From: Mycobacterium paraterrae
GTDB lineage: Bacteria > Actinomycetota > Actinomycetes > Mycobacteriales > Mycobacteriaceae
Reading direction: 5' to 3'
Length of the DNA: 64,000 nucleotides
Assembly: GCF_022430545.2 (NCBI RefSeq)
Contig: NZ_CP092488.2
Span: 682,001 to 746,000, forward strand
Of the stretch, positions 16,810 to 24,238 are shown piece after piece. Position 1 is the stretch's first letter. The number at the start of each line of letters is the position of its first letter. Made by a program: the position numbers and the translations under genes. The notes below the pieces were generated by a model. The model made no database searches, was not told the DNA's origin, and saw only the letters and a program-made list of their open reading frames with translations.

Positions 16810-17463
16810 ATGGCCCGTCAAGTTCGGTCGGAAGCGACCCGGCGAAAAATTCTCGATGCGGCAGTCGACGTATTCACCGAAGTCGGGTTCGCTGCCGCCG
16901 ACCGTGGCGCGATCATCGAGCGCACTGGAATGACCAAAGGCGCCTTCTACCATCACTTCGACTCAATGGAGTCGCTTGCCGCCGCCATCATAGAAGACGG
17001 CGCCAACCTGGTGGTCGCCGAGTTGGGCGCGATGTCGGACTCGTTTTCCCCCGCGCTGGAAAACATCCTGCATGGCACCTTCGTCACCGCGGATCTGTAC
17101 GCGACCAACAAGGTGGTCCGCACCGCAGAGCAGTTGAGCCTGGCCTTCGGCAAGTTCAACAAGGACGCTGGCGCGGCGTATGCGGCGTGGGTCGAGGCGA
17201 TGACCGCCGAGGCCCGGCGGGCGATCGCCGAAGGCGACATCCGGGAAGACCTGGACCCCCTGATGGTCAGCGAGTCGATCGTCGGCGCCACCTTTGGCGC
17301 CCGGATGGTGGGCCAGCGCACGGACAACGGGAACGACCTGGTCCGCCGGCTGACACAGATGTGGGAGCTGTTGTTTCCCGCGATCGTCACCGAGGCGTCG
17401 CTGGGTTATTACCGCGAGTTCCTGGCGCGCGAGGCACTGCGCCACGTCGAGCACGAGGAGTAG
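16810..17463 (+). CDS. Second TetR regulator of the gamma-butyrolactone receptor type
   Basis: This 217-residue protein starts at an ATG with GGAGGT 9 bp upstream. It has an N-terminal helix-turn-helix (IIERTGMTKGAFYHHF) and the family tryptophan at residue 127 (AAWVEAM). The C-terminal LWELLFPAIV segment also resembles ArpA-like proteins. It is clearly related to, but more divergent than, the regulators at 16002 and 54107. It lies 133 bp downstream of the first and in the same direction, so they may be co-transcribed. Streptomyces clusters often carry two such proteins, a true receptor and a pseudo-receptor; that analogy is inference. Confidence 0.85.
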   Translation: MARQVRSEATRRKILDAAVDVFTEVGFAAADRGAIIERTGMTKGAFYHHFDSMESLAAAIIEDGANLVVAELGAMSDSFSPALENILHGTFVTADLYATNKVVRTAEQLSLAFGKFNKDAGAAYAAWVEAMTAEARRAIAEGDIREDLDPLMVSESIVGATFGARMVGQRTDNGNDLVRRLTQMWELLFPAIVTEASLGYYREFLAREALRHVEHEE

Positions 17464-17473
17464 CCCCGACCGG

Positions 17474-17893
17474 TCAGCGCCCGCTGGCCCAGAGTTCCTC
17501 GGTCAAGTCCTGAAAGGTCGCCAGCGCGATGGCATCATCGGCGCGCCGCATCGCGGACCTGCTCATCAGCGCCCGCACGGTCGAGCCGTCCTTATGGGCC
17601 AACTCGACGATCATGTTGGCCAGCCCGTCGACGACGGAGAGCACCGATTCCGTCTCGAGCGCCCCGTAGAAGATGTCGTGAAACCTCAAGGCCACGACCT
17701 CGTCGGCGTCCCGGCCCAAAATCTCGGCGAAGGCGGTGTTGGCGAACACGATGGTGCCGTCTTGCAGCACCGCGAGGGTAGGGACCGGAATCCGCTCCAG
17801 CAGCACTAACGCGGGCAACTCGCGGAGCACCTCCGCCGGAGATCGGCTGGCCTGCGCAGTTCGTCGTCGGTCCACTGCTTGATTATTGTCCAT
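17474..17893 (-). CDS. PAS-domain protein
   Basis: The ATG at 17893 gives 139 residues, the same length as its paralogue at 54791-55210. A single PAS domain (~25-135) begins LLERIPVPTLAVLQDGTIVF, followed by ANTAFAEILGRD, and the protein ends TFQDLTEELWASGR. There is no output domain, membrane segment or signal peptide, so it probably senses a ligand or redox state and acts through a partner. It converges on the second TetR with 10 bp between the stops. The same TetR/PAS convergence recurs at 54107-55210, so the two are likely functional partners. Confidence 0.85.
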   Translation of the reverse strand: MDNNQAVDRRRTAQASRSPAEVLRELPALVLLERIPVPTLAVLQDGTIVFANTAFAEILGRDADEVVALRFHDIFYGALETESVLSVVDGLANMIVELAHKDGSTVRALMSRSAMRRADDAIALATFQDLTEELWASGR

Positions 17894-17995
17894 CGCGGCG
17901 TCCATCGCCGAATGTGCGTTGCCGGTCTGTTTTGCCGCAGGCGTGCGCATAATGACACGCTGAACAGGTGGCGACACACTGCGAGGGAGGGTTGC

Positions 17996-19549
17996 ATGAC
18001 CGGGACGACTAAGCACGGCGAATCCGCGGTCATCGTCCTGGCGGCCGGCGCCGGCACCCGGATGCGGTCAGACGTCCCAAAGGTGTTGCACACCCTGGCG
18101 GGCCGCAGCATGCTGGCGCATCTGCTGCATGCCACCGCCAAGATGGCCCCGCAGCACCTGGTCGTGGTGCTGGGCCGCGACCACCAGCGCATCGAGCAGT
18201 CGGTCGCCGAGTTGACCCAGACCCTCGGCCGCCCGATCGAAACGGCGATACAGGAGCAGCAACTCGGCACGGGCCACGCCGTGCTCTGCGGACTCACGGC
18301 GCTACCCGACGATTTCCACGGCGTCGTCGTGGTCACCTCCGGCGACGTGCCGCTGCTCGACGCGGACACGCTGGCCGATCTGGTCGACGCGCACAACACC
18401 CGCGGCGCCGCGGCCACCGTACTGACCACCACCGTGGACGATCCGACCGGTTACGGCCGCACCCTGCGCACCCAGGACAACGAGGTGATCGCGATCGTCG
18501 AGCAGGCCGACGCGACGCCGTCCCAGCTGGAGATCTGCGAGGTCAACGCCGGCGTGTACGCCTTTGACATCGCGGCACTGCGTTCGGCGCTGAGCCGGCT
18601 GTCCTCCGACAACGCCCAGCAGGAGCTGTATCTGACCGACGTCATCGCGATCGTCCGCCAGGACGGCAAGGTGGTGCAGGCCCGACACGTCGACGACAGC
18701 TCGCTGGTGGCCGGGGTCAACAACCGGGTCCAGCTGTCCGAGCTAGCCGCCGAGCTCAACCGTCGCATCGTGTCCGCCCATCAACTCGCCGGCGTCACCG
18801 TCATCGATCCGGCAACGACGTGGATCGACGTCGACGTCACCATCGGCCGCGACACCGTCATCCAGCCTGGGACACAACTGCTCGGCGGCACCCGCATCGG
18901 CGGACGCTGCGCGATCGGACCGGACACCACGCTGACCGACGTCACCGTCGGCGACGGCGCATCGGTGGTCCGCACCCACGGCTCGGACGCCGCCATCGGA
19001 GACGGCGCGGTGGTCGGCCCGTTCACGTACCTACGGCCCGGCACGTCCCTGGGCGCCGAGGGCAAGCTGGGTGCATTCGTCGAAACCAAGAACGCCACGA
19101 TCGGCACGGGAACCAAGGTGCCGCATCTGACCTACGTCGGTGACGCCGACATCGGCGAGCACAGCAACATCGGCGCATCCAGTGTGTTCGTCAACTACGA
19201 CGGCACCTCCAAGCAGCGCACCACCGTCGGTTCACACGTGCGCACCGGCTCCGACACCATGTTCGTGGCGCCTGTCACCGTCGGCGACGGCGCCTACACC
19301 GGCGCCGGAACGGTAGTGCGCGACGACGTTCCCCCCGGCGCACTGGCCGTCTCGGGCGGCCCGCAACGCAACATCGAGGGTTGGGTCGAACGCAAGCGGC
19401 CGGGCAGCGCCGCCGCGCAGGCGGCCGAGCGGGCACGCAGATCGACGCCCGCCGGCGACGATGCAGAGCGGAGCGATGCTGAGGAGCGGCGACGACAGAC
19501 ACCCGCCGACGGCGATGAGTCGTCTTCCGGCCCGGCAGCGACCACCTAG
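17996..19549 (+). CDS. glmU: Bifunctional UDP-GlcNAc pyrophosphorylase / GlcN-1-P acetyltransferase GlmU
   Basis: GlmU makes UDP-GlcNAc for peptidoglycan and arabinogalactan. The N-terminal uridyltransferase domain has LAAGAGTRMRSDVPKVLH near residue 18. The C-terminal left-handed beta-helix (from ~265) carries hexapeptide repeats and FVNYDGTSKQRTTVG. The ATG at 17996 has GAGGGAGG upstream, giving 517 residues. That is about 20 more than I recall for M. tuberculosis, because of a charged low-complexity tail (PAGDDAERSDAEERRR) whose DNA matches a dispersed repeat. It is the first gene of the conserved forward run through prsA. Confidence 0.97.
   Translation: MTGTTKHGESAVIVLAAGAGTRMRSDVPKVLHTLAGRSMLAHLLHATAKMAPQHLVVVLGRDHQRIEQSVAELTQTLGRPIETAIQEQQLGTGHAVLCGLTALPDDFHGVVVVTSGDVPLLDADTLADLVDAHNTRGAAATVLTTTVDDPTGYGRTLRTQDNEVIAIVEQADATPSQLEICEVNAGVYAFDIAALRSALSRLSSDNAQQELYLTDVIAIVRQDGKVVQARHVDDSSLVAGVNNRVQLSELAAELNRRIVSAHQLAGVTVIDPATTWIDVDVTIGRDTVIQPGTQLLGGTRIGGRCAIGPDTTLTDVTVGDGASVVRTHGSDAAIGDGAVVGPFTYLRPGTSLGAEGKLGAFVETKNATIGTGTKVPHLTYVGDADIGEHSNIGASSVFVNYDGTSKQRTTVGSHVRTGSDTMFVAPVTVGDGAYTGAGTVVRDDVPPGALAVSGGPQRNIEGWVERKRPGSAAAQAAERARRSTPAGDDAERSDAEERRRQTPADGDESSSGPAATT
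19456..19496 (+). repeat. Dispersed repeat copy inside the glmU 3' end
   Basis: The stretch GACGATGCAGAGCGGAGCGA followed by TGCTGAGGAGCGGCG is closely matched by GACGATGCAGAACGCACAGC then GTTCTGAGGAGGAAC at 59678-59712. From memory, sequences of this kind are scattered through mycobacterial genomes near gene ends. Here it is translated as part of the GlmU tail. Copy number cannot be judged from this window. Confidence 0.45.
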
Positions 19550-19593
19550 TATTCCTACAGCAGCGATCCGATTCGAATCAGTAAAGGCAGCAC

Positions 19594-20574
19594 GTGAGCT
19601 ACGACTGGACCGATAACCGCAAGAATCTGATGCTCTTCTCCGGCCGGGCCCACCCTGAGCTGGCTGAGCAAGTCGCCAAGGAACTCGACACCCACGTCAC
19701 CGCGCAGACCGCGCGCGAGTTCGCCAACGGCGAGATCTTCGTGCGCTTCAACGAGTCGGTACGCGGCTGTGACGCCTTTGTTCTGCAGTCGGCCCCCGCG
19801 CCGGTGAACGACTGGCTGATGGAATCGCTGATCATGATCGATGCCCTCAAGCGGGGCAGCGCCAAGCGGATCACCGCGGTCCTGCCGTTCTATCCTTACG
19901 CCCGGCAGGACAAGAAACACCGTGGGCGCGAACCGATTTCGGCCCGCCTGGTCGCCGACCTACTGAAGACCGCCGGTGCCGACCGGATCGTCACCGTGGA
20001 CCTGCACACCGACCAGATCCAAGGTTTCTTCGACGGGCCCGTCGACCACATGCGCGGGCAGAATCTGCTCACCGGCTACATCGGCGACAATTACCCGGAC
20101 GGAAACATGGTCGTGGTCTCCCCCGACTCGGGCCGCGTGCGCATCGCCGAGAAATGGGCCGACGCGCTGGGTGGCGTGCCACTGGCCTTCATCCACAAGA
20201 CCCGCGACCCGCGCGTCCCCAACCAGGTGGTCTCCAACCGGGTGGTCGGCGAGGTGCAGGGCAAGACCTGCGTGCTGATCGACGACATGATCGACACCGG
20301 CGGCACAATCGCCGGCGCGGTGAAGCTGCTGCACAACGACGGCGCCAAGGACGTCGTCATCGCCGCCACCCACGGCGTGCTGTCCGACCCGGCCGCCGAG
20401 CGGCTGGCGGCGTGCGGTGCCCGCGAGGTCATCGTGACCAACACACTGCCGATCGGCGAGGACAAGCGCTTCCCGCAACTCACCGTGCTGTCCATAGCCC
20501 CGCTACTGGCGAGCACGATCCGCGCGGTATTCGAAAACGGTTCAGTGACCGGTCTTTTCGACGGCGACGCCTAG
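19594..20574 (+). CDS. prsA: Ribose-phosphate pyrophosphokinase (PRPP synthase)
   Basis: The enzyme makes PRPP from ribose-5-phosphate and ATP for nucleotide, histidine and tryptophan synthesis, and in mycobacteria also for decaprenyl-phosphoryl-arabinose. The 326 residues show the N-terminal ATP region (GRAHPELAEQVAKEL, FANGEIFVRF), the flexible-loop and metal segment FYPYARQDKK, and the PRPP-binding loop VLIDDMIDTGGTI. It starts at a GTG 44 bp after glmU. An AGGCAGC segment precedes the start. Downstream, the ATG of the arsC-like gene follows the stop with no gap. Confidence 0.97.
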   Translation: MSYDWTDNRKNLMLFSGRAHPELAEQVAKELDTHVTAQTAREFANGEIFVRFNESVRGCDAFVLQSAPAPVNDWLMESLIMIDALKRGSAKRITAVLPFYPYARQDKKHRGREPISARLVADLLKTAGADRIVTVDLHTDQIQGFFDGPVDHMRGQNLLTGYIGDNYPDGNMVVVSPDSGRVRIAEKWADALGGVPLAFIHKTRDPRVPNQVVSNRVVGEVQGKTCVLIDDMIDTGGTIAGAVKLLHNDGAKDVVIAATHGVLSDPAAERLAACGAREVIVTNTLPIGEDKRFPQLTVLSIAPLLASTIRAVFENGSVTGLFDGDA

Positions 20575-20940
20575 ATGGTCCCGACTTCTCGGGGCGATGG
20601 CGCCGTGGTGATCTACCACAACCCCAAGTGCAGCACGTCGCGCAAAACCCTGGAATTGCTACGCGCCAGCGGATTCGAGCCCGAGGTCGTGCAATATCTC
20701 AAGAACCCGCCGTCGCGTGCCGAGCTGACGGAGATGATCCGTGCCGCGGGTATCGACGTCCGCGCAGCGGTGCGCAAACGCGAATCGCTGTACGCCGAGC
20801 TCGATCTGGCCGATGCGGACGACGATCAACTACTCGACGCGATGGCCGACCACCCCATCCTCATCGAACGGCCGTTTGTCGTCACACCGAAAGGTACGCG
20901 GCTGGCTCGTCCGGTCGACGCGGTCCGCGAGATCTTGTGA
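20575..20940 (+). CDS. ArsC/Spx-family arsenate-reductase-like protein
   Basis: This thioredoxin-fold protein has 121 residues and the active-site Cys19 in HNPKCSTSRKTL. The conserved downstream segments KNPPSRAEL, LIERPFVV and arginine-containing RLARPVDAV are as in glutaredoxin-dependent arsenate reductases. The ATG follows the prsA stop immediately, and its own stop overlaps the lpqT GTG (GTGA), so it is within the prsA operon. As I recall, M. tuberculosis lacks a gene between prsA and lpqT. Chromosomal members of this family are not always arsenate reductases, and the function is unproven. The dedicated arsenic genes are at 56208-58249. Confidence 0.85.
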   Translation: MVPTSRGDGAVVIYHNPKCSTSRKTLELLRASGFEPEVVQYLKNPPSRAELTEMIRAAGIDVRAAVRKRESLYAELDLADADDDQLLDAMADHPILIERPFVVTPKGTRLARPVDAVREIL

Positions 20941-21587
20941 GGCCGCTGGTACAAATCGCTACGACACTGGGCGTGTGCGCGCTGGCAGTCGTCGGATGCG
21001 GCCCGAAAAGCCCCGACTACCAATCAATCTGGTCGACCACCCCGACGACCACCAGTGCCGCACCGGCCGAGAAGCCGGTGCCGTTCTCGGAATACCTGGA
21101 AAGCAATGGGGTGTCCGGTTCGCCCGTGGCCCCCGACCAGGTGACCGATCTGACCATCTCCATTCCCATTCCGGCGGGCTGGCAACGGGTGAACCGAGCC
21201 AACATTCCGCCCACCACCGAGTTGATCGCCAAGGCCGACAACTTTCCCAACGCCATGCTGATCGTGTTCAAGCTGGGCGGGGAATTCGACGCGAAGGAAT
21301 TGGTCAAGCACGGCAACGACGACGCGCGGCTAGCCCAGAACTTCAAACAGCTCGAGGCGTCCAATGCCGACTTCCACGGCTTCCCGTCGTCGATGATCGA
21401 AGGCAGCTACAACCTCGGCGACCAACGCCTGCACACCATCAACCGGATCGTCGTCGCCCACGCCGGCGGTGAGGACGCGGACAAGTACCTGATTCAGCTC
21501 GCGGTGACCAGCCTGGCCGACAAGGCGGTCGCCGACGCGGTCGACGTCGAGGCGATCATCCGCGGCTTCACTGTCGCCGCGAAGTAA
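20937..21587 (+). CDS. lpqT: Lipoprotein LpqT
   Basis: This is a 216-residue lipoprotein. A short hydrophobic signal ends in the lipobox LAVVGC (Cys21), and a Thr/Pro-rich linker follows. The mature domain contains ISIPIPAGWQRVN and TELIAKADNFPNAMLIVFKL, a LpqN/LpqT-type fold found in mycobacterial cell-envelope lipoproteins. The GTG start at 20937 overlaps the arsC-like stop. It was identified as LpqT by position next to prsA and by the conserved PIPAGWQ segment; the molecular role of the family is poorly defined. Confidence 0.88.
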   Translation: MRPLVQIATTLGVCALAVVGCGPKSPDYQSIWSTTPTTTSAAPAEKPVPFSEYLESNGVSGSPVAPDQVTDLTISIPIPAGWQRVNRANIPPTTELIAKADNFPNAMLIVFKLGGEFDAKELVKHGNDDARLAQNFKQLEASNADFHGFPSSMIEGSYNLGDQRLHTINRIVVAHAGGEDADKYLIQLAVTSLADKAVADAVDVEAIIRGFTVAAK

Positions 21588-21625
21588 CTCCCGGCCCGCG
21601 GCGCGGCCGCACTACTGTGTCATCC

Positions 21626-22495
21626 ATGACATCGTGGACAGCAGCGGATCTGCCTTCGTTCGCCGGCCGCACCGCCATCGTGACCGGGGCGAACAGTGGA
21701 CTTGGCGCGGTGACGGCCCGCGAGCTCGCTCGCGTCGGCGCCCAGGTGATCCTCGCGGTGCGCAACCCCGGTAGGGGCGAGACCGCCGCCCGGGAGATGA
21801 CCGGCGATGTCGAAGTCCGCCGACTCGACCTGCAGGACCTGGCGTCGGTGCGGCAATTCGTCGAGGGGATCGACAGCGACGTCGATGTGCTGGTGAACAA
21901 CGCCGGCATCATGGCCATCCCGCACGCCGTTACCGCCGACGGGTTCGAGAGCCAGATCGGCACCAATCACCTCGGCCACTTCGCCCTGACCAATCTGCTG
22001 CTGCCCAAGATCCGCGATCGGGTGGTTACTGTGTCGTCGCTGATGCATTACATCGGCTACATCAGCCTGCGGGACCTGAACTGGACGTCGCGGCCCTACT
22101 CGGCTTGGCTCGCCTACGGCCAGTCCAAACTGGCCAACCTGCTGTTCACCAGCGAGCTGCAGCGTCGGCTGCAGACGGCGGGTTCCCCGGTGCGGGCAGT
22201 GGCCGCCCACCCCGGTTACTCGCACACCAACTTGCAGGGCCATTCCGGCCAGAAGTTGGTCGACGGACTTATGGGGCTGGGGAACCGGTTGGCGACCGAC
22301 GCGGATTTCGGCGCCCGTCAGACCCTGTATGCCATCTCGCAGGATGTTCCCGGCAACAGCTTCATCGGCCCAGCGTTCGGCATGTTCGGACGCAGCAAGC
22401 CGGTGGGCCGCAGCCCACTGGCCAAACGCGACGCCACTGCCGCCGCGTTGTGGGAGTTGTCCGAGCGGCTGACCGACACCAAATTTCCCCTCTGA
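21626..22495 (+). CDS. Short-chain dehydrogenase/reductase
   Basis: This is a 289-residue SDR with the cofactor glycine motif TGANSGLG (near residue 20), NNAG, a catalytic serine in VSSLMHYIG and the YGQSK active-site Tyr/Lys. The long insert and the HPGYSHTNLQG segment place it with the retinol-dehydrogenase-like SDRs common in mycobacteria. The ATG at 21626 is preferred; a GTG at 21617 would add three residues. It lies between lpqT and rplY in the same direction but about 38 bp from lpqT. The substrate is unknown. Confidence 0.92.
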   Translation: MTSWTAADLPSFAGRTAIVTGANSGLGAVTARELARVGAQVILAVRNPGRGETAAREMTGDVEVRRLDLQDLASVRQFVEGIDSDVDVLVNNAGIMAIPHAVTADGFESQIGTNHLGHFALTNLLLPKIRDRVVTVSSLMHYIGYISLRDLNWTSRPYSAWLAYGQSKLANLLFTSELQRRLQTAGSPVRAVAAHPGYSHTNLQGHSGQKLVDGLMGLGNRLATDADFGARQTLYAISQDVPGNSFIGPAFGMFGRSKPVGRSPLAKRDATAAALWELSERLTDTKFPL

Positions 22496-22533
22496 GCCGC
22501 TGATGCGCTAGCCTGACCTCGCGTCACGGCGAG

Positions 22534-22553
22534 GGCGGCTCGAGCGAGCCGCC
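22534..22553 (+). promoter_or_regulatory. Perfect hairpin in the rplY leader
   Basis: GGCGGCTC (22534-22541) and GAGCCGCC (22546-22553) form an 8-bp perfect stem with a 4-nt loop, GAGC. It begins 92 bp upstream of the rplY ATG and no U-tract follows. It may be the remnant of an SDR terminator or part of a structured leader for L25 autoregulation. Only the pairing is observed. Confidence 0.4.
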
Positions 22554-22625
22554 GTTATCGACGGAGACCGACTCACAGTCGCGACTCCTGGCCGTGCCCC
22601 GGTATCTCACACAGGAGCGACATCA

Positions 22626-23282
22626 ATGGCCAAGTCTCAGAACCAGCTCGCCGTCAAGGTACGGACCGAAACCGGCAAGGGCGCGTCCCGCCGGGCTCGT
22701 CGCGACGGCTGGATCCCGGCCGTGCTCTACGGGCACGGCAGCGACCCGCAGCACCTCAACCTGCCCGGCCACGACTTCGCCGCGGTGCTGCGCCACTCGG
22801 GCACCAACGCGGTGCTCGCGCTCGACATCGAGGGCAAGGAGCAGCTGGCGCTGACCAAGGCGCTCGACATCCACCCGATCCGCCGGACGATCACGCACGC
22901 GGACTTGCTCGTCGTGCGCCGCGGCGAAAAGGTGACCGTCGAGGTCACCGTCGAGGTCGTCGGCGACGCCGCGCCTGGCACCCTGGTGACCCAGGAAGCC
23001 AACACCATCGAGATCGAGGCGGACGCGTTGTCGATCCCGCAGTCGCTGACCGTGTCGGTCGAGGACGCCGAAGCGGGCACCCAGGTCACCGCTGGCCAGA
23101 TCGACCTGCCGTCGGGTGTGAGCCTGGTCGCCGACCCCGAGACCCTGGTCGTCAACGTGGTGGTCGCGCCGACTGAGGAGGACCTGGAAGCCGAGGGCGC
23201 CGGCGAGGTTGCCGAGGGCGAAGAGCCCGCCGCCGAGGCCACCGAGGGCGAGGCGTCCGAAGCCGAGTCCGAATCCGAATAA
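22626..23282 (+). CDS. rplY: 50S ribosomal protein L25 / Ctc family
   Basis: The 218-residue product has the L25 beta-barrel that binds 5S rRNA at the N-terminus (TGKGASRRARRDGWIPAVLY) and the Ctc C-terminal domain. An acidic Ala/Glu-rich tail ends in ESESE, common in actinobacterial L25 proteins. The ATG at 22626 has CACAGGAGCG upstream. pth follows after 3 bp, an arrangement conserved across mycobacteria and consistent with coupled expression of two translation factors. Confidence 0.97.
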   Translation: MAKSQNQLAVKVRTETGKGASRRARRDGWIPAVLYGHGSDPQHLNLPGHDFAAVLRHSGTNAVLALDIEGKEQLALTKALDIHPIRRTITHADLLVVRRGEKVTVEVTVEVVGDAAPGTLVTQEANTIEIEADALSIPQSLTVSVEDAEAGTQVTAGQIDLPSGVSLVADPETLVVNVVVAPTEEDLEAEGAGEVAEGEEPAAEATEGEASEAESESE

Positions 23283-23285
23283 GCC

Positions 23286-23861
23286 GTGGCCGGACCGCTT
23301 TTGGTGGTCGGTCTGGGCAACCCGGGACCGAACTATGCCCAGACGCGGCACAATCTCGGGTTCATGGTTGCCGACCGGCTCGCCGCCCGGATCGGTTCGA
23401 ACTTCAAGGTGCACAAGCGATCCGGTGCAGAGGTCGCGACCGGCCGACTTGGTGGCCGTTCGATCGTGTTGGCCAAGCCGCGCTGCTTCATGAACGAGTC
23501 CGGACGCCAGGTGGGTCCGCTGGCGAAGTTCTACTCGGTGCCTGCCGCTGACGTCGTGATCATTCACGACGAGCTCGACATCGACTTCGGTCAGATCCGG
23601 CTGAAGCTCGGCGGTGGCGAGGGTGGCCACAATGGTTTGCGTTCGGTGGCGAATGCGCTCGGTACCAAAGACTTTCAGCGGGTCCGGATCGGAATCGGCC
23701 GTCCGCCCGGACGCAAGGACCCAGCGGCATTCGTGCTGGAGAGTTTCACCGCCACGGAACGGCCCGAGGTGCCGACGATCTGTGAACAGGCCGCCGACGC
23801 CACGGAGCTGCTGATCGAACTCGGCTTGGAGCCTGCCCAGAACCGGGTGCACGCCTGGTGA
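23286..23861 (+). CDS. pth: Peptidyl-tRNA hydrolase
   Basis: Pth frees peptides from tRNAs released by stalled ribosomes. The 191 residues show the family motifs VGLGNPGPNYAQTRHNLGF with catalytic His22, KPRCFMNESG, and DELDIDFGQIRLKLGGGEGGHNGL. It starts at a GTG 3 bp after the rplY stop. Gene order rplY-pth is as in M. tuberculosis (Rv1015c-Rv1014c). The conserved run breaks after it, and an inserted PPE block follows before pks16. Confidence 0.97.
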   Translation: MAGPLLVVGLGNPGPNYAQTRHNLGFMVADRLAARIGSNFKVHKRSGAEVATGRLGGRSIVLAKPRCFMNESGRQVGPLAKFYSVPAADVVIIHDELDIDFGQIRLKLGGGEGGHNGLRSVANALGTKDFQRVRIGIGRPPGRKDPAAFVLESFTATERPEVPTICEQAADATELLIELGLEPAQNRVHAW

Positions 23862-24238
23862 TCGTCGCTTCGACGTAAAGTCAGGGTTACACAGAACTCA
23901 CGCGCAGCCGTCCCAACGGCTCAACTCTTCCGCCGTCGGCCAGGCCCTCGAGCTGTGTCGGGGCTGCGAAATCGGTTGTTCCGGGCCGATGGCCCGACAT
24001 GGAATGCCCGCGGCTCGCCGAAGCGCGGATGAACAGCTGTTTCAACGACGCCCTCACAACGCAGTTCGACGCAGAGTGAATGCCAATTTTCGCGCGCGTT
24101 ACGCCCGGGGAACGTCTTGCGAACATGGCGACAGCACGATCGCTCACGTACGACTGACGAGCTGATATTCGAAAAGTCGTGCGCGGCAACGTCGCCGGAA
24201 ATCATCGAGATCGGCCGTGCCACCGGAGGTAAACAAGC
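23862..24238. other. Non-coding 377-bp gap between pth and the PPE gene
   Basis: I see no convincing gene. A minus-strand frame at 23887-24189 lacks a ribosome site and recognisable content. The only functional sequence I can place is GGAGGT just before the PPE start at 24239. The promoter for the PPE pair should be here, but I cannot point to hexamers with confidence. Confidence 0.5.

Noticed and set aside
15678..17893. An AfsA-type butyrolactone synthase to match the receptor-like TetR proteins
   Set aside because: I looked through both strands of the region and the rest of the window and found no protein with AfsA-like features.
19570..19579. GATTCGAATC upstream of prsA as the T-arm of a tRNA
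   Set aside because: No acceptor, D- or anticodon arms can be formed around it. It is only a 10-bp palindrome.
23887..24189. Minus-strand 100-codon frame between pth and the PPE gene
   Set aside because: It has no ribosome site, no recognisable content and composition like random high-GC sequence.
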